The notes under the pieces were generated by a model. It had not been told where the DNA came from and did not search any database. It saw only the letters and a program-made list of their open reading frames with translations. DNA of 64,000 nt from Pollutimonas thiosulfatoxidans (lineage in GTDB: Bacteria > Pseudomonadota > Gammaproteobacteria > Burkholderiales > Burkholderiaceae_B). Within the stretch, counting starts at the first letter, position 1, and the number at the start of each line of letters is the position of its first letter. The position numbers were made by a program, and so were the translations under genes. Shown here one piece after another: positions 7,187 to 14,705 of this stretch. The stretch spans positions 992,001 to 1,056,000 of the forward strand of contig NZ_CP022987.1 in NCBI RefSeq assembly GCF_004022565.1. Reading direction: 5' to 3'.

Positions 7187-9379
7187 ATGAAGAAGACATT
7201 TCCAGCCCTACTGGCGGCCGGCCTGGCCGCGCTTACTGTTAGTGGGTGCCACAATGGTGGCACTGAGACCAGCGCCGTGCAGGGTCCAAATATTCTTTTC
7301 GTCATTATGGATGACGTCGGCATCGACCAGATGAAAGTTTTCGGCTACGGCGGGGCCGTTGGGCCTGATCTACCGAATATAGATGCCGTCGCCCACGCGG
7401 GCATTCGCTTTCGCAATACTTGGTCCATGCCCGAGTGCTCCCCGGGCCGTGCCGCGTTCTTTGTGGGTCGCTATCCACTACGCACGGGCATTAATCAGGC
7501 TATAGGTCCCCAAGATCTGGCCACCTCGCATCTATCGCCTTATGACATCACCACGCCAAAGTTGCTCAAGCGAGCCAACTACGAAAGCGCCATGTTCGGC
7601 AAGTTCCACCTTGCAGGACCCGAGAACAATGAGGCGAAAAACGGCACACCTGCCACCCTGGGATGGGACTATTTCTACGGCTGGGTAGGGGGACTGCCTG
7701 GTTCGATTGATACTTCGGCGGGAGACACAGTTACGACCGCCGGTACATATATGTGCGGCTTCGTTCCCGGCGTAGCCAGGGGCGGCGCTGAAACCGGCGC
7801 CTGCTATCAACCCGACAACACTTGCTCGGTGATTACGCGCACTAGGCCCCTCCTCGAAGATGCTCCGGGTCTACAGTGCCTGGATTCGGGCGGCATCCTG
7901 GTGCCGGCTGCCACCTGCGGCGTGCCTCCGGCAACTCTTAATTTCACGGGACTGAACGGCTATTACGTGTCACCGCTCGTGATCATCAATAATGGCAATG
8001 TGGAAGAAGTGCCAGTGACGGACCCGCGGGCCAGGGGCTATCGCACACGTATCGAAACCGATGCCGCCATCGAGTGGATCAAGTCACGTCCAACGAATAA
8101 AGCCTGGATGGCTACAGTAAGCTATAGCGCAGCACATACGCCCTGGCAACAGCCCCCCAAGGAACTTCTGAACGGACTGGTCGGCCCGTTGGACGGCCTG
8201 ACCTGCACCGATCCACTTGATGCACGCGTTATCCAGGACCGTATGACGGAAGCCCTGGATACTGAATTCGGCCGACTTTTAGTCGAGACAGGTCTAGCGA
8301 AACGTAATCCCGATGGCAGCCTGAAATATGATCCCAAGGCTTCGAACACGGTCATCGCGATTGTGGGCGACAACGGATCCTTGGCGGCTGCCGTGAAAGA
8401 CCCCTTTGATTTTAGTCGGGCCAAGGGCACTGCTTTCCAGACTGGAGTATGGGACCCCCTAATCATCGCTGGACCACAAGTCACGCAGCCAGGCCGAGAA
8501 GTCGACCATATGGTCAACACCGTTGATCTGTTTCAGTTTTTTGGCGAGCTGGCCGGCCTTGATGTGCATAAGGAAGTGCCGCGCACGGTCGACTCAGTAG
8601 GTATCCTCCCGTATTTGACCGACCCCGCCCAAGGTAGCTTGCGAACCATCAACTTCACCATGGGCGGCATGAACGAGCAAGCCAACGGTGCCCGGAACGG
8701 ACCCTGCGTGATCAGTGGTTCTTGCACTGTTATCCCGACATCAAAAAGCGTTTGCGAGGATAACAAGGGGGATTGGTGGGGGCCAGGACACACGCATACC
8801 CAAGCGGGGGTGTTGCCCAATCCCAGCAATCCTGATCCAACTGGTGGCTACCTGACATGCGCCGCAATAAATGAGGCACTGTACAAGCAGAATAACGACC
8901 CGGCAGATATGCTGAACCTCGTGCCGGAATCTTCAGTGGCAATCCGTAATGTCCGATATAAGCTGGTACGCAATTCAAGCGAAGACTACGATCCGATCTC
9001 GGACAGCATCAAGCGAGAGACCGTAAACGAATTGTTCGAGATCGATCAGTCCGTGCCTACGCCACTCTTGGATACTGCAGTCCGCAATCTATGGCCAAGC
9101 GCCGATCCCGAAACGGTTGCGATTTATAACGAGCTCACCGCCAAGCTCGAGCGCATCCTGGCCTCCAACCCGGACTGCCCGGGCGACGGCAACATGGACG
9201 GCGTCGTCAACGGCCAGGACCTGAGCAATTGGTCAAGAATCGCAAATGACTGGGGCCTATCAAGCGTCTATGATTTTGTCACTGGACAGTTTCGGGATGG
9301 CTTCACAAACAACGCCGACGAGGCCATCATCCAGGCTAATTTAGGAAGGACTTGCGCGAGCACGTATGGCGTCTATTAA
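7187..9379 (+). CDS. Lipoprotein sulfatase with C-terminal dockerin-like module
   Basis: A 730-residue sulfatase. The N-terminus is a lipoprotein signal with lipobox VSGC (Cys21). The catalytic domain begins NILFVIMDDVG, with metal-binding Asp42 and Asp43, and contains CSPGR with Cys84, the residue converted to formylglycine in this family. Later come SYSAAHTPW and AIVGDNGSL, matching further active-site loops. The last 65 residues start GDGNMDGVVNGQDL, a calcium-loop pattern of type I dockerin repeats, followed by a more degenerate DGFTNNADEAII. Many extra cysteines (residues about 185-290 and 500-570) suggest disulfides. The start at 7187 follows GTGGAGAC. The downstream gene overlaps by 14 bases and encodes the matching activating enzyme. 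The substrate (aryl, alkyl or glycan sulfate) is unknown. Confidence 0.9.
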   Translation: MKKTFPALLAAGLAALTVSGCHNGGTETSAVQGPNILFVIMDDVGIDQMKVFGYGGAVGPDLPNIDAVAHAGIRFRNTWSMPECSPGRAAFFVGRYPLRTGINQAIGPQDLATSHLSPYDITTPKLLKRANYESAMFGKFHLAGPENNEAKNGTPATLGWDYFYGWVGGLPGSIDTSAGDTVTTAGTYMCGFVPGVARGGAETGACYQPDNTCSVITRTRPLLEDAPGLQCLDSGGILVPAATCGVPPATLNFTGLNGYYVSPLVIINNGNVEEVPVTDPRARGYRTRIETDAAIEWIKSRPTNKAWMATVSYSAAHTPWQQPPKELLNGLVGPLDGLTCTDPLDARVIQDRMTEALDTEFGRLLVETGLAKRNPDGSLKYDPKASNTVIAIVGDNGSLAAAVKDPFDFSRAKGTAFQTGVWDPLIIAGPQVTQPGREVDHMVNTVDLFQFFGELAGLDVHKEVPRTVDSVGILPYLTDPAQGSLRTINFTMGGMNEQANGARNGPCVISGSCTVIPTSKSVCEDNKGDWWGPGHTHTQAGVLPNPSNPDPTGGYLTCAAINEALYKQNNDPADMLNLVPESSVAIRNVRYKLVRNSSEDYDPISDSIKRETVNELFEIDQSVPTPLLDTAVRNLWPSADPETVAIYNELTAKLERILASNPDCPGDGNMDGVVNGQDLSNWSRIANDWGLSSVYDFVTGQFRDGFTNNADEAIIQANLGRTCASTYGVY

Positions 9380-10523
9380 GCGGAGGCGCCAACTGCTGTG
9401 GACTGCTGGGGTGGCACTGTGTGCTCTCCTGGCGGCGGGCCTTGCCCTAACTTGGTACAGCCCCTCGTCAGAAGCGCCTGCTGAACCGGTGCTTATCATC
9501 GGAGATGGGGTTTCCACACCGGATGACATGGCATGGGTGCCGCCCGGCATTTTCCAGATGGGCAGCGACAGCAAGCTCGCACAGGCTAACGAGCGCCCGG
9601 CTCACGCGGTAAAGCTTAATGGCTTCTGGATAGACGTCGCCCATGTCACCAACGATGAATTCACGCAATTTGTCGAGCAGACGGGCTATGTCACCACCGC
9701 CGAGAAGAAGCCCGACTGGGAAACCATACGCGTACAGCTGCCGCCTGGCATTCCAGCACCGCCCGACGATGTACTGGTACCTGGCGCCATGGTCTTTGTC
9801 GGCACCAACGGGCCGGTGGATTTGAATGATTATTCGCAGTGGTGGCGCTATGTACCCGGTGCAAATTGGCGGCACCCGCAAGGGCCGGGCAGTTCCATTG
9901 AAGGGAAGGGCGACCACCCGGTCGTACAGGTCAGCTATGAAGATGCGATGGCTTACGCGGCATGGCGGGGCAAGCGCCTGCCTACCGAGGCGGAGTGGGA
10001 GTACGCCGCTCGCGGAGGATTGGAGCAGGCCACCTATGTCTGGGGCGACGAGCTTATGCCCGACGGCAAGCCCATGGCCAACTACTGGGACAGCAAGCAA
10101 GGTACGTTTCCCGTAGTGAGCCCGAAGGCGGGAGGGGCCGAGGGTACATTGCCAGCCAGAACCTTTCCGCCCAACGGCTACGGTCTTTACGATATGACGG
10201 GCAATGCCTGGCAATGGGTGGCCGATTGGTATGGAGCCGATTACTTCGGCAAGCAGGCCGCTGCCAAAACGCCCATAGCCGACCCGCAAGGCCCTGCCCA
10301 GGCCTACGACCCATGGGAGCCCGGCGTGCCTGTCGATGCGCCCAAGCGGGTCATACGAGGTGGTTCGTTCTTGTGCAACGAAAGCTATTGCCTCTCGTAC
10401 CGCCCCAGCGCACGGCGTGGCTCCGACCCGTACAGTCCGATGTCGCATGTGGGGTTCCGCCTGGTGAAGGATGCGCCTGCGCCTGCGGTCAAGGTAGTCA
10501 CACGCGCTACCGATATCCCCTAA
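9366..10523 (+). CDS. Membrane-anchored formylglycine-generating enzyme (sulfatase-modifying factor)
   Basis: A 385-residue FGE-sulfatase-domain protein (SUMF1 type). It would oxidise the sulfatase active-site cysteine to formylglycine. After an N-terminal hydrophobic anchor (about residues 9-29), the domain starts MAWVPPGIFQMGSDS and contains HPVVQVSYEDAMAYAAWRGK, RLPTEAEWEYAARGG and YDMTGNAWQWVADWYG. The C-terminus has RGGSFLCNESYC, in which Cys337 and Cys342 are spaced like the catalytic, copper-binding pair of aerobic FGEs. The anchor should place the domain in the periplasm, which is unusual because most bacterial FGEs look cytosolic. The start overlaps the sulfatase stop by 14 bases, so the two are co-translated. 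Confidence 0.9.
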   Translation: MASIKRRRQLLWTAGVALCALLAAGLALTWYSPSSEAPAEPVLIIGDGVSTPDDMAWVPPGIFQMGSDSKLAQANERPAHAVKLNGFWIDVAHVTNDEFTQFVEQTGYVTTAEKKPDWETIRVQLPPGIPAPPDDVLVPGAMVFVGTNGPVDLNDYSQWWRYVPGANWRHPQGPGSSIEGKGDHPVVQVSYEDAMAYAAWRGKRLPTEAEWEYAARGGLEQATYVWGDELMPDGKPMANYWDSKQGTFPVVSPKAGGAEGTLPARTFPPNGYGLYDMTGNAWQWVADWYGADYFGKQAAAKTPIADPQGPAQAYDPWEPGVPVDAPKRVIRGGSFLCNESYCLSYRPSARRGSDPYSPMSHVGFRLVKDAPAPAVKVVTRATDIP

Positions 10524-10546
10524 CGGCTTTGCCGAAGGACAGGACG

Positions 10547-11221
10547 ATGTGGATGTGGACCGCATGGCATGTCGAGCCGGGAGTCGCCGCAGTTGCCGTG
10601 GCGGCTATCGCCTTGATCCTGTCAGTACCCCTTAGCCATGCCGCCTACCAACTGCCTCGCGTCCTTAACGCTCAAATTCCGGCGCAAGCTTCACGATCAC
10701 ACAGGCGCTATCGCGCCGTGTTTTGGATGGCTGCGCCTATGCTGGCATTGTTGTGTACGTGGCGTTTCGGCGCGACACCGGCCACGGTCGCGGCCACTGT
10801 CTTCGTGCTCATGCTGCTTACCTTGGCGTGGATTGATGCCGAAACGGGCTTTCTACCCGATGTGCTGACCATCCCCTTATTATGGATGGGCCTGCTGGTG
10901 AATGTAGGCAGCACTTTTTCCCTGTTGCCCGACGCTGTCATGGGCGCCGCAGCGGGTTACCTGTCGCTGTGGCTGATCTGCGGCTGCTTCCAGCTGGCTA
11001 CCGGTCGGCGGGGCATGGGCAACGGAGACTTCAAGCTGCTGGCTGCGTTGGGCGCATGGTTGGGCTGGGCGCCACTGCCGTCGATATTGCTGGTCTCGTC
11101 ATTACTGGCATTGACTGTAGCTTTATTGCGACGCCTGGCGGGCCGGATGGAGGCGGGCGCGTCATTCAGCTTTGGCCCGTATCTGGCCCTGGCTGGCATG
11201 GCTACACTGTTACGGCTGTGA
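10547..11221 (+). CDS. gspO: Prepilin peptidase (type IV prepilin leader peptidase), short form
   Basis: A 224-residue membrane aspartic protease that cleaves class III leaders of pseudopilins and pilins at the cytoplasmic face. Both catalytic aspartate motifs are visible: AWIDAETGFLPD at about residues 92-103 and GMGNGDFKLLAALGAWLGW at about residues 155-173. The N-terminal zinc-cysteine domain that carries N-methyltransferase activity in PilD/GspO is absent; the protein resembles the short CpaA/TadV type. I chose the ATG at 10547 (MWMWTAWHVEPG); the frame is open further upstream only inside the FGE gene. It lies 23 bases after the FGE gene and converges with gspC, overlapping it by 12 bases. 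Confidence 0.87.
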   Translation: MWMWTAWHVEPGVAAVAVAAIALILSVPLSHAAYQLPRVLNAQIPAQASRSHRRYRAVFWMAAPMLALLCTWRFGATPATVAATVFVLMLLTLAWIDAETGFLPDVLTIPLLWMGLLVNVGSTFSLLPDAVMGAAAGYLSLWLICGCFQLATGRRGMGNGDFKLLAALGAWLGWAPLPSILLVSSLLALTVALLRRLAGRMEAGASFSFGPYLALAGMATLLRL

Positions 11222-11737
11222 CGTACCAATAGTCGGGGTGGTTGGCACGAAGCCATTTGGCGGCAAAGTGCGTCCCGTCACTTCGATGTCTTCGGTGATG
11301 CCGTCCTGCTCTATCGAAACACCGTGCGGCAAAACCGCTGCTAGCGTAACCCCGTTGGCCAGGTTCTGACCGGCGCTATAGGCTTGGACAGGCCCGCCAT
11401 TTATCGAAAGCAGGGCGGTTCCATGTTGTCCGGAAGATATCAAGCCGAGCACAGCTACGCGCAGACGCGCGCTATCGCCGCCGAACCAATTGATTACGGG
11501 CGAGATATTTTGGCTCGACGCCGGGCCAAGGGCCAGCGCGGGAGCCGCCCTTGGCTGCGGAGCAAGCAGTAGCGCGCCCCACAAGCCTATGCCTGCTGCC
11601 ATGGCCAGCATTGCTACCGCCTGGGCAATAAGCGGAGCGCGGTTTCGTCGTGCCACCAGTCGAGTAGGGCGCAAAAACATAATCCGTGCCAAAAAATGCT
11701 CAAGGATTGCATCATGCCTGAAATTTATCGAACGCAC
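11210..11737 (-). CDS. gspC: Type II secretion protein GspC, short form without PDZ domain
   Basis: A 175-residue inner-membrane protein with one hydrophobic helix (about residues 36-60) and a periplasmic homology region beginning ISPVINWFGGDSARLRVAVLG and including GTALLSINGGPVQAYSAGQNL. This matches the GspC HR domain, which contacts the N0 domain of the secretin GspD. The protein ends soon after, with no PDZ or coiled-coil domain. It is inverted relative to the other gsp genes and diverges from gspG across 131 bases. The start is uncertain: 11737 gives the longest product, while an ATG at 11680 gives 156 residues; neither has a clear ribosome-binding site. Confidence 0.75.
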   Translation of the reverse strand: MRSINFRHDAILEHFLARIMFLRPTRLVARRNRAPLIAQAVAMLAMAAGIGLWGALLLAPQPRAAPALALGPASSQNISPVINWFGGDSARLRVAVLGLISSGQHGTALLSINGGPVQAYSAGQNLANGVTLAAVLPHGVSIEQDGITEDIEVTGRTLPPNGFVPTTPTIGTSQP

Positions 11738-11756
11738 ATAGCTTTGTAACGGGCCA

Positions 11757-11786
11757 TTGACGCCCTTGTTTCAGGCCGGGTACCAT
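11757..11786 (+). promoter_or_regulatory. Candidate sigma-70 promoter for the gsp operon
   Basis: TTGACG (11757-11762) and TACCAT (11781-11786) are separated by 18 bases, about 82 bases upstream of gspG, in the divergent gspC/gspG intergenic region. The -35 box matches 5 of 6 consensus positions and the -10 box 4 of 6. It is the best candidate I see for the long gspG-to-gspF transcript. Confidence 0.3.
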
Positions 11787-11868
11787 CCGTTGGCCTGCGG
11801 ACTGTATCCATTTGAGTGCAACTACGTCGATTCGCGACGTTATTCTATACCGCGGCCACTAGATAACA

Positions 11869-12312
11869 ATGACAGGCTATATCTCCGTATTGAAATTTCG
11901 CCGCCGCCACTCGACCGAGCCTCAACGAGGCTTTTCTCTTATAGAGATCATGGTGGTCGTCGTCATTATGGGCGTACTGGCGGCGCTGGTGGTGCCCAAT
12001 GTTATGGATCGTCCAGATCAGGCGCGTGTGATCGCCGCCAAGCAGGACATCGGTGCCATCATGCAGGCGCTGAAGCTCTACAGGCTGGACCATGGCCGCT
12101 ATCCGTCGTCCGACGCGGGTCTCGAGGTCCTTGTACCGGGGCCAGACAAGGGCTCGCGATATATGGATCGCGTTCCCACGGACCCCTGGAATACCCCCTA
12201 TCAATACCTTAATCCCGGTGTGCACGACGAGATCGACGTGTTTTCGTTGGGCGCTGACGGAAAACCCGGGGGCGAAGGCAATGATGCCGACATCGGTTCC
12301 TGGGCCCGCTAG
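11869..12312 (+). CDS. gspG: Type II secretion major pseudopilin GspG
   Basis: A 147-residue class III prepilin. A basic leader ends with PQRG, and cleavage before FSLIEIMVVVVIMGVLAALV leaves Glu at position +5, as required for pseudopilin assembly. The body matches GspG: VPNVMDRPDQARVIAAKQDI, the ALKLYRLDHGRYPSSDAGLE stretch, PWNTPYQYLNPG, and a calcium-loop region SLGADGKPGGEGNDADIGSW near the C-terminus. It opens the operon gspGHIJKLMNDEF. GspG forms the shaft of the periplasmic pseudopilus. Confidence 0.96.
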   Translation: MTGYISVLKFRRRHSTEPQRGFSLIEIMVVVVIMGVLAALVVPNVMDRPDQARVIAAKQDIGAIMQALKLYRLDHGRYPSSDAGLEVLVPGPDKGSRYMDRVPTDPWNTPYQYLNPGVHDEIDVFSLGADGKPGGEGNDADIGSWAR

Positions 12313-12799
12313 CCGCCAAGCCGGCTTTACGCTGCTGGAGATGATGGTTGTTTTGCTCATCATCGGCATCGCGACAACCCTGGCCAGCGTCTCGGCCTTT
12401 GGGGACAACAGCGCCCGCGCGCTGCGCCAGGATGCCTTAAGGTTGGCGCATTTGTTTACCGCCGCGCAAGCCGAGGCGCGAACCAGTGGCCAGCCTATTG
12501 TCTGGGCACACGATGGGGATGGGTATCGGTTTTCTCGCCTGCCCAACCGCCTGGTGCTGCCGGCACGGATGGCGGCGCGAACGCGCCCGGTCACCGACAC
12601 TGCCATCACTGGCGCAACGCCCTTGCGACCGCGCGAGTGGATGTCTTCCGGCACGGTGTCGGTGCGTATGAAGCCTGATGCACGCCTCGTATTTGGCGCC
12701 GACTGGATACCCGGTCCGCTCCAGATGGAACTCGAGGCAGATGGCAATGTCGTCCGGCTATCGCGTCTGGGCAACGGCCGTTACGTGGTGAGCCCATGA
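12281..12799 (+). CDS. gspH: Type II secretion minor pseudopilin GspH
   Basis: A 172-residue pseudopilin with leader cleavage before FTLLEMMVVLLIIGIATTLA (Glu at +5) after SRQAG. The remainder is a GspH-like globular domain with ALRQDALRLAHLFTAAQAEA and later beta-rich sequence. Two ATG codons, at 12281 and 12284, are possible; both lie inside gspG, giving an overlap of about 30 bases, so translation is coupled. The next gene, gspI, overlaps its stop by 4 bases. Confidence 0.88.
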   Translation: MMPTSVPGPASRQAGFTLLEMMVVLLIIGIATTLASVSAFGDNSARALRQDALRLAHLFTAAQAEARTSGQPIVWAHDGDGYRFSRLPNRLVLPARMAARTRPVTDTAITGATPLRPREWMSSGTVSVRMKPDARLVFGADWIPGPLQMELEADGNVVRLSRLGNGRYVVSP

Positions 12800-13167
12800 C
12801 GATCAGCAAGCATCAGCGAGGGTTCACGCTGATCGAGGTGCTGGTCGCCCTCGCGATCGTTGGCGTTGCGCTGGCCGCCTGCGTGCGGGCCTTAGGGGTG
12901 GGCACCCACGGCGTGCGCAACATGCAGGAACGCAGCCTCGCGCAACAAGCGGCACAGAACTTTTTGGCTGAAATGCGCCTCCAGGCCATGTTGCCTGCCC
13001 TGGGCCGTCGTACTCAGGCTTGTCCCCAGGGTACGCTGGCCCTGCGTTGCGAACAGGTCGTCCTGGCCACACCGAACCCCGCTTTCCGGCGCGTTACGGT
13101 GCGTGTCAGCCTGAGCAAGGGACCGGTACTGGCTCAGTTGGATGGCCTGATGTCGGGGGTGCGATGA
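12796..13167 (+). CDS. gspI: Type II secretion minor pseudopilin GspI
   Basis: A 123-residue minor pseudopilin. The leader MTISKHQRG is cleaved before FTLIEVLVALAIVGVALAAC (Glu at +5). The body includes NMQERSLAQQAAQNFLAEMR, the helical segment typical of GspI, and two cysteines (in TQACPQGTLALRCE) that may form a disulfide. The start and stop overlap the flanking pseudopilin genes by 4 bases each. With GspJ and GspK it forms the pseudopilus tip. Confidence 0.9.
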   Translation: MTISKHQRGFTLIEVLVALAIVGVALAACVRALGVGTHGVRNMQERSLAQQAAQNFLAEMRLQAMLPALGRRTQACPQGTLALRCEQVVLATPNPAFRRVTVRVSLSKGPVLAQLDGLMSGVR

Positions 13168-13805
13168 TGAATGCCACTGACGCACAGCAGGGCTTCACCC
13201 TGATCGAAGTACTGGTTGCGCTTACGCTGATGGCTCTGATCAGCCTGATATCCTGGCGCGGCCTGGAAACCGTGCAGCACACAGGCGAACGCCTGGACGA
13301 GCGCGCCGAAGAGACCCTGTCGCTACTACGCGCGCTAAGCCAGATCGAGCGTGACATCCTGCTGCATGCCGGGCCGGATATTCTGCCAGGCCTGGCTGCG
13401 CCGACGCCGGCGCCGCGCTCCACACAGACAGGGGTCCAGATGCCACCTGGCATCATCTGGAGCGCCGATACAGGCTTGAGCCTGGTGCGGTCGGCGGGCG
13501 ACGGCCGCTGGCAGCAACTGCGCTGGTACCTGAATGATGGCCGGCTGCTCCGCGCAACGGGATCACCTTCTTATCTATTGCCTTTGCCGCCGCCGGATAC
13601 CACTGTGGTGGTACTGGAGGGCGTTCGCGCACTGAGCGTCAAAGTGTGGCATTCGACGCAAGGGTGGGCTGACCCGTCGCAGAAGGTATCGGCACGACCG
13701 CTGCTGCGGCCGGGCGCGCCAGACCTTACCGGCCTGGAGGTCGCCGTCTATCGCGCAGGGCCGGCCAGCGACCAACCCTACCGCAAAGTGGTGCTGCTGC
13801 CATGA
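13164..13805 (+). CDS. gspJ: Type II secretion minor pseudopilin GspJ
   Basis: A 213-residue minor pseudopilin with leader MMNATDAQQG and cleavage before FTLIEVLVALTLMALISLIS (Glu at +5). The body has the GspJ pattern GLETVQHTGERLDERAEE followed by LSQIERDILLHAGPD. Two adjacent in-frame ATGs (13164 and 13167) are available; the first overlaps the gspI stop. The frame remains open upstream to 13020, but only inside gspI. Confidence 0.9.
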   Translation: MMNATDAQQGFTLIEVLVALTLMALISLISWRGLETVQHTGERLDERAEETLSLLRALSQIERDILLHAGPDILPGLAAPTPAPRSTQTGVQMPPGIIWSADTGLSLVRSAGDGRWQQLRWYLNDGRLLRATGSPSYLLPLPPPDTTVVVLEGVRALSVKVWHSTQGWADPSQKVSARPLLRPGAPDLTGLEVAVYRAGPASDQPYRKVVLLP

Positions 13806-14701
13806 GCGCCCAGATCGCGCTTCGCCAACGCGGCATGGCCGTTATTGCGGCCTTGCTGGTCGTGGTCGCTGCAGCGGCACTGACCACATCCATCATCGAG
13901 CGACAAGGCATCCTGGCCAATATTCTCATTACCGAGAGCGATCGCAGCCAAGCCGCCTGGGCGCTGCAGGGCGGTCTGGACTTGTCGCGCGTAGTGCTGC
14001 AAATGGATGCTGGCAACGGCCCCACCACCCGGCTGGACGGCATTTGGGCGCGGTCCATCATCGAGTTGCCGGTCGGCCCGGCCGGAGATCCCGAAAGCGC
14101 CTTGTTGTCTGGCGGTATTGAAGATGAACAAGGTAAATACAATCTGCGCAATCTGGCTGAGCACGGGATAATCAATCCGCGGCAGGTCCTTGTTCTGGAG
14201 CGCTTGCTGGAATGGCTGGGCATGGCGCCGACATTGGGCGCAACCATGGCGCAGAGGGTAGCCGACGCACAGCCTGGCCAAGAGGGCGGTCCTTTGGCCG
14301 TCGGCCTACGCAGCATCGAGGACCTTAGTGCGCTGCCAGGCTTTACCCCGCAAGTCGTCAACGCCCTGCAGCCTTATGTCACTGTGTTGCCAGCAGCCAC
14401 TCCCGTCAACGCGAATACTGCTTCCGCCGAGGTTCTTGGCGCCGTCGTCGAAGAACTGGGCCTGGCGGGCGCTCGGCAACTGGTTATTGACCGAGACCAG
14501 GGACTATGGTTTGTCAATCAAGCGGACTTCGTCAGCCGCCTGCGGGGCCGGCAACCGGACGCCGGCAAACTCATCAGCGTCAGCAGTAACTGGTTTCGTG
14601 TGACCGGTGAAGTGACAGTTGGTGATACGATGGCTGGCCTACGGGTGTTGCTGCATCGAAACGACCACGGACTATCTTCGGTCCGCTGGGTCACCTACTA
14701 A
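13802..14701 (+). CDS. gspK: Type II secretion minor pseudopilin GspK
   Basis: A 299-residue protein with leader MSAQIALRQRG followed by MAVIAALLVVVAAAALTTS. As expected for GspK, there is no glutamate at +5. The large globular part includes EDEQGKYNLRNL, a SAM-like helical domain (RSIEDLSALPGFTPQVVNAL) and NANTASAEVLGAVVEELG, the second helix-hairpin motif of the family. GspK caps the pseudopilus with GspI and GspJ. It overlaps gspJ by 4 bases. Confidence 0.92.
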   Translation: MSAQIALRQRGMAVIAALLVVVAAAALTTSIIERQGILANILITESDRSQAAWALQGGLDLSRVVLQMDAGNGPTTRLDGIWARSIIELPVGPAGDPESALLSGGIEDEQGKYNLRNLAEHGIINPRQVLVLERLLEWLGMAPTLGATMAQRVADAQPGQEGGPLAVGLRSIEDLSALPGFTPQVVNALQPYVTVLPAATPVNANTASAEVLGAVVEELGLAGARQLVIDRDQGLWFVNQADFVSRLRGRQPDAGKLISVSSNWFRVTGEVTVGDTMAGLRVLLHRNDHGLSSVRWVTY

Positions 14702-14705
14702 TAAT

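Noticed and set aside
9468..10565. 365-codon minus-strand frame opposite the FGE gene
   Set aside because: The forward strand encodes a full FGE with catalytic cysteines; the reverse product is Arg/Gly/His-rich and featureless.
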